Under the pieces are notes generated by a model, which saw only the letters and a program-made list of their open reading frames with translations, did not search any database and was not told the origin of the DNA. Shown here piece after piece: positions 1 to 5,909 of a stretch of DNA of 9,434 bases. The DNA is taken from the NCBI GenBank assembly GCA_023411405.1, contig JAEYOU010000733.1, positions 1-9,434 of the forward strand, given 5' to 3'. This DNA is from Pseudomonadota bacterium (lineage in GTDB: Bacteria > Myxococcota > Myxococcia > Myxococcales > Anaeromyxobacteraceae). Within the stretch, counting starts at the first letter, position 1. Every line of letters starts with the position of its first letter. The translations under genes were made by a program, and so were the position numbers.

Positions 1-678
1 CTCCCGGTGCGCGTCCGCGCCGGCGGGGCTGCGCGCGAGGCCGCGATCGACGTCGTCGATCCCGCGTTCCCGGTCCGGACGCTCACCGTGGCGAAGAAGT
101 TCGTCGAGCCGCCGCCCGCCGTGCGGCGACGGATCGCCGCCGACCGGAAGGCCTTCGCCCGCGCCTTCGCCCGGAAGTTCGCGCCGCCGCTCTTCCAGGA
201 GCGCTTCGACTGGCCGCGGCACGCGCCCACCTCGGGCCGTTACGGCGATCAGCGCACGTTCAACGGCAAGCGGGCCTCGGTCCACTACGGCCTCGACGTG
301 ACCGGCCCCGTCGGCGCGGCGATCGCCGCCGCCAACGAGGGCGAGGTGGTGCTCGTCCGCGACGCCTACATGTCCGGCCAGACCGTGGTCCTCTGGCACG
401 GCGCGGACGTCTACACGACCTACTTCCACCTGAGCCGCGTCGACGTGAAGATCGGGCAGCGCCTGCGTCGCGGCGAGGTCCTGGGCGGGCTCGGGGCGAG
501 CGGCCGGGTCACCGGCCCGCACCTGCACTGGGGCGTGAAGGTGAACGGGCTGTACGTGGATCCGGAGTCGATCCTCGGGATCGACTTCGCCGCGGGGACC
601 GCGCCGCCGCGCAGGGCGGGGCCGCCGGAGCCGGCGGAGGCGACCGAGGTGCGGGTCGAGCCGGTCGCTACCCCGTGA
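1..678 (+). CDS. M23-family zinc metallopeptidase (LytM/lysostaphin-like), 5' end outside window
   Basis: This is a peptidoglycan-hydrolase-type M23 endopeptidase, expected in the periplasm or on the cell surface, where the family cuts peptide cross-links. The frame is open from base 1, so the GTG at 7 is probably internal and the signal sequence lies outside the window. Counting from that GTG, residues 12-65 look like the beta-rich N-terminal domain often found ahead of M23 (VRTLTVAKKFVEPPP). The catalytic domain covers about 68-195. It contains the HxxxD zinc motif HYGLD (H93, D97), the YFHLS histidine (H141) and the HxH motif in GPHLHWG (H172, H174). All metal-binding and catalytic residues of an active enzyme are therefore present, unlike the degenerate EnvC/NlpD activators. 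A Pro/Ala/Glu-rich tail of about 28 residues ends the protein. It converges on the inositol-phosphatase gene with a 66-base gap. The family call is firm; the physiological substrate cannot be told. Confidence 0.93.
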   Translation, partial: LPVRVRAGGAAREAAIDVVDPAFPVRTLTVAKKFVEPPPAVRRRIAADRKAFARAFARKFAPPLFQERFDWPRHAPTSGRYGDQRTFNGKRASVHYGLDVTGPVGAAIAAANEGEVVLVRDAYMSGQTVVLWHGADVYTTYFHLSRVDVKIGQRLRRGEVLGGLGASGRVTGPHLHWGVKVNGLYVDPESILGIDFAAGTAPPRRAGPPEPAEATEVRVEPVATP

Positions 679-692
679 CGCGCCGATCGCGG

Positions 693-727
693 CCGTTCGC
701 CCTGAGCGTAGCGGGCGCCGCAGGCGC
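693..727. repeat. REP-like palindromic sequence between convergent genes
   Basis: The sequence CCGTTCGCCCTGAGC at 693-707 is followed by two overlapping stem-loops: CGCCC/GGGCG (698-702 with 713-717) and GCGCC-GCA-GGCGC (715-727). Thirteen of the 15 bases at 693-707 match the reverse complement of 7142-7156, the right arm of the expanded palindrome further along the window. That suggests two members of one dispersed repeat family. The site lies in the gap between two converging genes, where REP-type elements are often found and where a hairpin could also help end transcription from either side. There is no T-tract, so I do not call an intrinsic terminator. Confidence 0.5.
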
Positions 728-744
728 GGGGGGCACGGGCACGT

Positions 745-1536
745 CTACCGGGACTGCTTCACCACCTCGAGCATGGGCTGAGACACCCCGGACGCGGCGG
801 CGAGGATGTCCCCGCTCGCGAGCATCCCGTCCGCGCCGGCGAGGTCGGTCACGATCCCGCCCGCCTCGCGCACCATGAGGATGCCGGCGGCGATGTCCCA
901 GGCGTGGAGCCGCTCCTCCCAGAAGCCGTCGAAGCGGCCCGCGGCCACGTAGGCGAGGTCGAGGGCGGCGCTTCCCAGCCGCCGGATGCTCTGCGCCCGC
1001 TCGGTGAAGGCCCCGAAGACGCGGAGCGCGTACGCGGCGTTCTCGTGCGAGTCGTAGGCGAACCCGGTGACGAGCAGCGCGTCGCGGAGGTTCGCGCAGC
1101 CGGAGACCCGGAGCCGCGCGCCGCCCAGGAACGCGCCGCCGCCGCGGGTCGTCGTGAACAGCTCCCCACGCAGCGGGTCGAGGATGGCGCCGGCGACGAG
1201 CCCGGCCGCGTCGGCGACGCCCACCGTGACCGAGAAGTGCGGGATCCCGTGGGCGTAGTTCGTCGTGCCGTCGAGCGGATCGACGTAGAACCGGAGCTCC
1301 GACCCCTCGCGCGCCGCGTGCTCGCCCGACTCCTCCGCCAGGATGGCGGCCGCGGGGAACCGCTCCCGCAGGAAGCCGACGACCGCCGCCTCGCTGGCCC
1401 GGTCGGCGTCGGTCACGAGGTCGATGGACCCCTTGCGCTCGATCGTCCGCGGCTGGCCGAACTTCTCCGCCAGGATCTTGCCGCCGCGGTGGACCGCCTC
1501 GACGCACGCGTCCCTCAGCTCCGCTCCACTCGCCAT
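745..1536 (-). CDS. suhB: Inositol-1-monophosphatase family protein (SuhB-like)
   Basis: This is a Mg2+-dependent, Li+-sensitive-type sugar-phosphate phosphatase that releases phosphate from myo-inositol monophosphates or related substrates in the cytoplasm. The 263-residue protein has the usual family length and all signature motifs: DLVTDAD (39-45), LAEES with metal ligand E69, DPLDGTTNYAHG (86-97, with ligands D86 and D89) and WDIAAG (213-218, with D214). I chose ATG 1536 over the in-frame GTG at 1548. That GTG is part of GTGGAGGAAACG, whose GGAGG forms a well-spaced ribosome binding site for the ATG, and MASGAELRD then begins like other family members. The gene is divergent from the small membrane protein and convergent with the M23 peptidase, so it is probably monocistronic. 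The family also includes 3'-phosphoadenosine and fructose-1,6-bisphosphate phosphatases. The motifs and length fit SuhB best, but substrate is not proven. Confidence 0.93.
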   Translation of the reverse strand: MASGAELRDACVEAVHRGGKILAEKFGQPRTIERKGSIDLVTDADRASEAAVVGFLRERFPAAAILAEESGEHAAREGSELRFYVDPLDGTTNYAHGIPHFSVTVGVADAAGLVAGAILDPLRGELFTTTRGGGAFLGGARLRVSGCANLRDALLVTGFAYDSHENAAYALRVFGAFTERAQSIRRLGSAALDLAYVAAGRFDGFWEERLHAWDIAAGILMVREAGGIVTDLAGADGMLASGDILAAASGVSQPMLEVVKQSR

Positions 1537-1572
1537 CGTTTCCTCCACGGGGCGTGCCGCCCCGCCCCGCCG

Positions 1573-1593
1573 GCTTCGCCCCGGGGCCGAAGC
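1573..1593. repeat. Near-perfect inverted repeat upstream of suhB
   Basis: GCTTCG at 1573-1578 pairs with CGAAGC at 1588-1593. The nine bases between them begin CCCCGGGG, which is itself self-complementary. The structure lies 37-57 bases upstream of the suhB ATG, in the spacer shared with the divergent membrane-protein gene. It could be a leader hairpin of the suhB transcript or part of a dispersed palindrome. No function can be assigned from sequence alone. Confidence 0.4.
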
Positions 1594-1622
1594 ATCCGTC
1601 CGGAGTCGAAGGCCGCCCCTCC

Positions 1623-1639
1623 CCCCAGCTTCGCTGGGG
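1623..1639. repeat. Perfect 7-bp hairpin in a C/G-tract, divergent spacer
   Basis: CCCCAGC (1623-1629), a TTC loop and GCTGGGG (1633-1639) form a perfect stem, flanked by runs of C. AGCTTC recurs just downstream at 1650-1655 after another C-rich run, so part of the unit appears duplicated. The AGCGAAGC/GCTTCGCT theme recurs in other hairpins of this window (1573-1593 and the loop of 7307-7345). This points to a family of small palindromes in the genome. On the suhB side it would lie in the 5' leader; no T-tract follows on either strand. Confidence 0.45.
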
Positions 1640-1759
1640 CCCCCCTCCTAGCTTCAACCTCCGCGTGACTCATCATCTTCGGCACGACAAGATACCTGTC
1701 CTGGTTCCCGCTCGCATCGGCCGTTCCGACGCACCGGGCACGGCTGGTAAGCTGCGGCC

Positions 1760-2026
1760 ATGCTCAAGGCCATGGCCGTGCTCCGGTCGCTCTTCCTGGT
1801 GTTCATCGTCGGCTACACGGTGCGTGCGATGCCCTGGTTCAACACCGTCTCGCGCACCTTCGACGAGCAGTACGCCCGCTGCTCGGCCGCGCTCGACCTC
1901 CTGATCCGCGCGGCCTGGTTCGCGGTCGCCTGGATCGGCTTCGAGACCGCGATCGGCTGGTGGATGGCCGTCCGGAGCGGCAGGAAGGCCTCCGCCCCGG
2001 ACGCCCCGACCCCGACCGGACCCTAG
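1760..2026 (+). CDS. Small two-helix membrane protein, unknown function
   Basis: I do not recognise this 88-residue protein. Two hydrophobic segments are visible: about residues 6-22 (AVLRSLFLVFIVGYTVR) and about 50-71 (the stretch containing AAWFAVAWIGFETAIGWW). They are joined by a polar loop with NTVSRTFDEQYARCS and followed by a short tail rich in Pro, Ala and Thr. An inner-membrane location is likely. ATG 1760 is the first start. ATG 1772 is an alternative that would trim four residues without losing a helix, and neither has a strong ribosome binding site. Codon bias matches the neighbouring genes, and the stop lies only 6 bases before the HDAC-family gene, which supports a real, co-transcribed gene. 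A partner or membrane anchor for the downstream enzyme is possible but purely a guess. Confidence 0.7.
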   Translation: MLKAMAVLRSLFLVFIVGYTVRAMPWFNTVSRTFDEQYARCSAALDLLIRAAWFAVAWIGFETAIGWWMAVRSGRKASAPDAPTPTGP

Positions 2027-2032
2027 GGCCCC

Positions 2033-3784
2033 ATGCGCCCTCGCGCCCTCCTCTACCGGGCCCGGAGCTGGCTCCACCGGCGCGAGGTCACCGTCTGGTA
2101 CGACCCGCGCTACCGGCTCCCGCTCTCCGGCCTCGAGTCCACCGCCGGGATGGAGCCGCGGCGCGCCGACTACGCCATCTGGTGGCTGCGCGAGGCCCGC
2201 GCCGTCTCGACGGCGGCGATCCGCACGCCGCGGCGCGTGTCCTACGAGGACCTCGCGCGCGTCCACACGCCCGAGCTGCTCGAGGCCCTCGGCCGGCCGG
2301 AGCGGCTCGCCCACGTGTTCGCCGTCGACCCGTCCGACGTGCCCGTCGACGAGCTCATGATGTCCGTCCGGCTCGCCTGCGGCGCGACGGTCGCGGCCGC
2401 GCGCGAGACCCTCCGCACCCGCGCCCCGGCGCTCAACCTGCTGGGCGGCTTCCACCACGCGGGCCCGGCGTCCATGGGCGGGTTCTGCCCGGTGAACGAC
2501 GTGGCGGTGGCGGTGAAGGCGGTGCGGGCGGAGGGGTTCACGGGGCGCGTCGCCGTGCTCGATCTCGACGCCCACCCGCCGGACGGCGTCGCGGCCTGCC
2601 TGGCCGGAGATCCCGACGTCTGGATCGGCTCGATCTCGGGCTCGGACTGGGGCCCGATGCCCGGGGTGGACGAGACGCTCCTGCCGGAGGGCGCGGGCGA
2701 CGCCACCTACCTGGAGGCGCTCGGCGCGCTCCTCTCGCGGATGCCCCGGCCGCAGCTCGCGTTCGTGATCGCCGGCGGTGACGTCCTCGCCGGGGACAAG
2801 ATGGGGCGGCTCGGCCTCACGCTCGGCGGCGCCCGCGAGCGCGACCTCGTCGCCGCGATGGAGCTCGAGGGCGTGCCGGCGGTGTGGCTCCCCGGCGGCG
2901 GCTACTCGCGGCGCGCGTGGCGCGCCCTCGCGGGGACGGGGATGGCGGTGGCGGCGGGGTCGCAGGAGCCGATCCCGGAGCGCTACGACCCGCTCTCCGC
3001 ACGGTTCGCGGTGGTGTCGCGCGAGCTCTCGCCCGACCAGCTCTCCGACGAGGGCGAGCTCACGGCCGAGGACCTCGAGGAGGCGCTCGGCATCCGGAGC
3101 GGCCGGCAGCGGCTCCTGCTCGGCTTCTACACCGCGTCGGGCCTCGAGCACGCCCTCTTCCGCTACGGGATCTTCGAGCAGCTCGAGCGGCTCGGGTTCC
3201 GGCACTTCCGCGTGGCGTTCGACACGGCGGGGCTCGGAGAGCGCGCGCGGCTCTACGGGGAGGCGGACGCGAAGGAGCACCTGCTCGTCGAGGTGATCCT
3301 GGAGCGCCGGCGCATCGCGCTCCCGGGCGGCGGGGGCGAGGCCGACGTGCTCTACGTTCACTGGCTGTCGCTGCGCAACCCGCGCGCGCAGTTCAGCGAG
3401 CGCCGGCCCCGGCTGCCCGGGCAGGACGTCCCCGGGCTCGGCCTCGCCCGCGAGGCGGGCTACATGCTCTCGCGCATGGCCGTGCGGCTCGGGCTCGCCG
3501 GCGTCGTGATCCGCCCGGCGCACTACCACATGGCCTACGCGTGCCGCCACGAGTTCGCCTTCCTCGATCCGCGGCGTCAGGGCCGGTTCGAGGCGCTGGT
3601 GCGCGACCTCGGCCGTCGCGCGCTGCTCGAGACGACCACGGCGATGGCGGAGGGCCGGGTCCGGCTGAACGGTGAGCCGTACGCCTGGGAGGCGGACGAG
3701 ATGGCCTACTGGCTGCGGCCGCGCCCCGCGGCGGATCCGGCGGTGGCCGAGGAGCGGGAGCGCGCGCGGTTCACGGTGACGTGA
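2033..3784 (+). CDS. Histone-deacetylase-superfamily hydrolase with an extra C-terminal region
   Basis: This is a zinc-dependent deacetylase/amidohydrolase of the arginase-deacetylase fold. In bacteria the family acts on acetylated lysines, polyamines or other acyl-amides. The catalytic domain covers about residues 18-310. It has GGFHHAGP with the His-His dyad (H141, H142), GFCPVND (150-156), DLDAH with zinc ligands D179 and H181, AGGDVLAGDKMGRL with zinc ligand D250 and conserved D255, and GGGYS with catalytic Y291. All catalytic residues are therefore kept. The usual HHGDG after the zinc ligands reads HPPDG, closer to class IV-like variants (HQGNG). After a short acidic linker (about 333-352) comes a region of about 230 residues (355-583) that I cannot assign, with LLLGFYTASGLEHALFRYG, DVLYVHWLSLRNP and RPAHYHMAYACRH. 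Total length, 583, is far above the usual 300-380 of bacterial members. A weak AGGG ribosome site precedes ATG 2033. The gene probably shares a transcript with the membrane protein 6 bases upstream. Confidence 0.9.
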   Translation: MRPRALLYRARSWLHRREVTVWYDPRYRLPLSGLESTAGMEPRRADYAIWWLREARAVSTAAIRTPRRVSYEDLARVHTPELLEALGRPERLAHVFAVDPSDVPVDELMMSVRLACGATVAAARETLRTRAPALNLLGGFHHAGPASMGGFCPVNDVAVAVKAVRAEGFTGRVAVLDLDAHPPDGVAACLAGDPDVWIGSISGSDWGPMPGVDETLLPEGAGDATYLEALGALLSRMPRPQLAFVIAGGDVLAGDKMGRLGLTLGGARERDLVAAMELEGVPAVWLPGGGYSRRAWRALAGTGMAVAAGSQEPIPERYDPLSARFAVVSRELSPDQLSDEGELTAEDLEEALGIRSGRQRLLLGFYTASGLEHALFRYGIFEQLERLGFRHFRVAFDTAGLGERARLYGEADAKEHLLVEVILERRRIALPGGGGEADVLYVHWLSLRNPRAQFSERRPRLPGQDVPGLGLAREAGYMLSRMAVRLGLAGVVIRPAHYHMAYACRHEFAFLDPRRQGRFEALVRDLGRRALLETTTAMAEGRVRLNGEPYAWEADEMAYWLRPRPAADPAVAEERERARFTVT

Positions 3785-3818
3785 TCGAACGGGGGCCGCG
3801 CCCCCACCCCGTCGTCAC
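3776..3818. terminator. Candidate bidirectional hairpin between convergent genes
   Basis: GGGGGC (3791-3796) and GCCCCC (3800-3805) form a tight stem with a 3-base CGC loop. An outer arm GTGACG (3776-3781), which overlaps the end of the HDAC-family reading frame, can pair with CGTCAC (3813-3818). The hairpin lies between two genes that end towards each other and could stop transcription from both. No T-tract follows on either strand, so Rho-independent activity is uncertain. Confidence 0.35.
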
Positions 3819-3839
3819 GAGGCACCGCCTCCGCCGCGT

Positions 3840-4355
3840 TCACCGCTCCGCGAGCAGGGCCTTCACCTCCGCCGCGACCCGCTCCTCGACGTGCGCGTCG
3901 TACCCTACGTGCACGTGCCGGACGACGCCGCGCCGGTCCACGAGGATCGTGGTCGGCAGGCGCTCGATCCCGAGCGGGCGCGCGACGGCGTCACCCCCGG
4001 GATCCCAGAGGATCGGGAACTCGACCCCGAGCCCCTGGGCGAACCCCTCCACGGCGGCGCGCTCCTCGTCCACGGCGACCCCGTAGGCGACGAGGCCCTG
4101 CGCGCCCAGCGCGCGCGCGAGCGCCCCGAGGTGGGGGAGCTGCACCCGGCACGGGTCGCACCACGACGCGAAGAAGTCGACGACCACGACGCGCCCGGGC
4201 GCCTCGACCCGGACCTCCCTCCCCGCGAGGTCGGGCGCGGTGAGCTCGAGCGGCTTCCCCGCGAGCGGGGGAACCTGGGCAGTGGGTCTCGGCCGCGCGG
4301 CCGTGCACGCGGCGAGGAGGGCGAAGGCGACGGCGAGGGCGGACGTTCGGATCAC
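3840..4355 (-). CDS. TlpA/ResA-like thioredoxin-fold lipoprotein
   Basis: This is a periplasm-facing, membrane-anchored thiol-disulfide oxidoreductase. With GTG 4355 as start the protein has 171 residues and begins MIRTSALAVAFALLAAC. That is a short lipoprotein signal with lipobox LAAC and lipidated C17. The longer open frame reaching 4526 adds residues without a credible start signal, and AGGA lies 8 bases before the GTG. The thioredoxin domain has FFASWCDPC (active cysteines C66 and C69) and the cis-proline loop LPTTILVD (P134), then a C-terminal helix. CDPC carries an acidic residue where ResA has Glu (CEPC), a feature of reductases serving cytochrome c maturation. The gene is divergent from the operon of a 12-heme cytochrome, whose CXXCH cysteines must be reduced before heme attachment, so a role there is plausible. 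General TlpA-type disulfide reduction is the alternative. Confidence 0.9.
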   Translation of the reverse strand: MIRTSALAVAFALLAACTAARPRPTAQVPPLAGKPLELTAPDLAGREVRVEAPGRVVVVDFFASWCDPCRVQLPHLGALARALGAQGLVAYGVAVDEERAAVEGFAQGLGVEFPILWDPGGDAVARPLGIERLPTTILVDRRGVVRHVHVGYDAHVEERVAAEVKALLAER

Positions 4356-4361
4356 GCTCCG

Positions 4362-4370
4362 GATCCTACC
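4362..4370 (-). promoter_or_regulatory. TAGGAT -10-like element directly before the thioredoxin start
   Basis: On the minus strand GGTAGGATC contains TAGGAT, a TAnnAT-type -10 hexamer, 7 bases before the GTG start. If it works as a -10 box, the transcript would begin at or next to the start codon. The same bases include AGGA, which could instead be the ribosome binding site, and I find no convincing -35 box at the right distance. The same nine bases occur upstream of the GH5 gene (8772-8780) in the same orientation. Confidence 0.2.
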
Positions 4371-4443
4371 GGCTCCGCCCTGGAAGTCGCACTTACCCGC
4401 GCACTCGAAAGCGCAAATTTTACGGGGGGCTTCCGGGGTCGTC

Positions 4444-4457
4444 TTGACTTGAAGCAA
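4444..4457. promoter_or_regulatory. Imperfect FNR/CRP-family-like inverted repeat
   Basis: TTGAC-TTGA-AGCAA matches the FNR consensus TTGAT-N4-ATCAA at 8 of 10 defined positions. A tighter inverted repeat, CTTG-AAG-CAAG, overlaps it at 4448-4458. It lies 102 bases upstream of the barrel-cytochrome operon start and 88 bases from the thioredoxin start, in a locally less GC-rich stretch. Anaerobic activation of the cytochrome operon by an FNR/CRP-type regulator would make biological sense. With only one imperfect site, chance is a real possibility; TTGACT could also simply be a -35 box. Confidence 0.25.
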
Positions 4458-4559
4458 GATAGCGCCGGTCGGCCTGTGTAATCGTTCTGCGACCAAAAGT
4501 GCTCGGACCCTCCTCCGAGGCAGCATCGGTCGTCCAGCTCACAGCCCCGAGGTCCACGC

Positions 4560-5909
4560 GTGATCCGCCAGACTTCCCTGCTCGCCGCCCTGATCGCGCT
4601 GCTCGCGGCCTCCGCGGCGCGGGCCGATACCGTCGAGGCGAGCTCCACCACCCTCCTGCTCCTGGGCCAGGAGCCGCGCTACCGCGGCGGCTCGAAGCCC
4701 GAGCTCGTCACCGTCGCCCCGGTGTTCGAGATCCTGACCATCACCGCGCGTGACATCGAGAACGGGTTCTCCGACGACCTGCGGATCGTCCTCTCCACCT
4801 GGGGCGCGATCGACCTCGCCGAGCGGCGCTGGGACGCCGGCACGGACGGCGGCAGGCTCACCGGCGACGTCACCACCGGCTACGTCCAGGCGAAGTTCCT
4901 CGACCGCCGGCTCACGCTGCGCGCCGGCCGGAGCATGATCGCGACCGGCGTCGCGCGCATGATCCAGCTCGACGGCGGGCAGGCGGTGGTGGTGCTCCCG
5001 ATCGCGCGCGTCCAGCTCTCGCTCTCCAGCTACGCCGGCGTGCCCACCTCGCAGCGGTTCCAGACGCGCGACGGCCTGAAGAGCTGGAACCCCGTCGGCG
5101 GCACGCTCGCGTACGGCGGCCGGGTGGCGCTGGGCCTGCCGCTCCGCGGCGTCGCCGGGCGCGGGGTCGAGCTCGGCGCCTCGGCCAACGTGGTGAACGA
5201 CGGCGACGCGACGGTCCGCGAGGAGGTCGGCGCCGACCTCCGGCTCCAGCCCTTCCGGCGCTCGAACCTGGCGCTCGCGAGCTTCGGCACGTTCAACCTC
5301 CCCGAGCGGCGCCTCGCCGAGGTGAGCGCCGCCCTGACCACGACCCTCACCTCGAAGCTCCACGTCACCGCCGACTTCAAGCGCGTCGAGCCGAGCCTGC
5401 TCCTCTCGCGCAACTCGATCCTCTCCGTGTTCACGGCCTCCGTCTGGACCGAGCTCGGCGGCGGAGCCACGTACGCCCTGGGCCGTCACCTCCACGCCGG
5501 CGTCGACGCCCACCTCCGCGCCGAGCCCGGCGCGGACGGGAGCGGCAGCGAGCTCGGCTCCGACCTCCGCGCGCGCGTGAGCTGGGAGCCCGGCCGCACG
5601 ATCGCGGGCCTGGAGCTCTTCAACCTCGACGCCTACGCGAACGGCTACTTCGGCGCGCGCGTCTGGGCCCGTCGCAACATGGGCAAGGCGTTCGTGACCG
5701 GCGACGTCCTGGGCACGCTCTTCCGCGAAGACGTCAACGGCCAGGGGGAGTCGGTCACCGGGACGTTGACGGCCGGGTACCAGCTCCCCCTCGGCTTCAC
5801 CGCCGTCCTCTCCGGCAGCGCCGGGATGACGCCCTACCTCGAGCAGAACTACGATCTCATGGCGAAGCTCGCGTACAACCAGACCTACCGGACCGCGGAG
5901 GTGCGGTGA
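4560..5909 (+). CDS. Outer-membrane beta-barrel protein, candidate porin partner of the dodecaheme cytochrome
   Basis: The 449-residue protein starts at GTG 4560, with GAGG 7 bases upstream. It has a classical signal peptide: positively charged start, hydrophobic LLAALIALLAASA core and ARA cleavage site, giving a mature protein from D23. The rest is a long series of alternating polar/hydrophobic stretches separated by charged turns (for example KLHVTADFKRVEP, TASVWTELGGGATYAL and SVTGTLTAGYQLP), as expected for a barrel of perhaps 16-22 strands. I see no cysteine and no CXXC motif such as that in Shewanella MtrB. Its stop overlaps the cytochrome ATG by one base, so the two are translationally coupled. 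Together they resemble a porin-cytochrome conduit in which the barrel holds a multiheme cytochrome across the outer membrane. I do not recognise a named family; the conduit role is inferred from topology and coupling. Confidence 0.82.
   Translation: MIRQTSLLAALIALLAASAARADTVEASSTTLLLLGQEPRYRGGSKPELVTVAPVFEILTITARDIENGFSDDLRIVLSTWGAIDLAERRWDAGTDGGRLTGDVTTGYVQAKFLDRRLTLRAGRSMIATGVARMIQLDGGQAVVVLPIARVQLSLSSYAGVPTSQRFQTRDGLKSWNPVGGTLAYGGRVALGLPLRGVAGRGVELGASANVVNDGDATVREEVGADLRLQPFRRSNLALASFGTFNLPERRLAEVSAALTTTLTSKLHVTADFKRVEPSLLLSRNSILSVFTASVWTELGGGATYALGRHLHAGVDAHLRAEPGADGSGSELGSDLRARVSWEPGRTIAGLELFNLDAYANGYFGARVWARRNMGKAFVTGDVLGTLFREDVNGQGESVTGTLTAGYQLPLGFTAVLSGSAGMTPYLEQNYDLMAKLAYNQTYRTAEVR

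Noticed and set aside
1537..1548. GTG 1548 as suhB start
   Set aside because: These bases form the GGAGG ribosome site for ATG 1536.
668..1657. A 329-codon minus-strand frame over the suhB region
   Set aside because: It is another frame of suhB with Gly/Arg-rich low-complexity translation; the overlapping suhB frame has all catalytic motifs.
1708..1726. Sigma-54 type promoter upstream of the small membrane protein
   Set aside because: A TGG...GCA pair is present, but the GG-GC spacing is one base short of the required ten.
1673..3550. A 625-codon open frame on the minus strand
   Set aside because: It lies antisense to the membrane protein and deacetylase genes, translates to Arg/Glu/His/Pro-rich sequence without domains, and is the usual mirror frame of a GC-rich gene with strong third-position bias.
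4356..4526. A 57-residue N-terminal extension of the thioredoxin
   Set aside because: It would bury the lipoprotein signal, lacks a good ribosome site, and covers the divergent promoter region.
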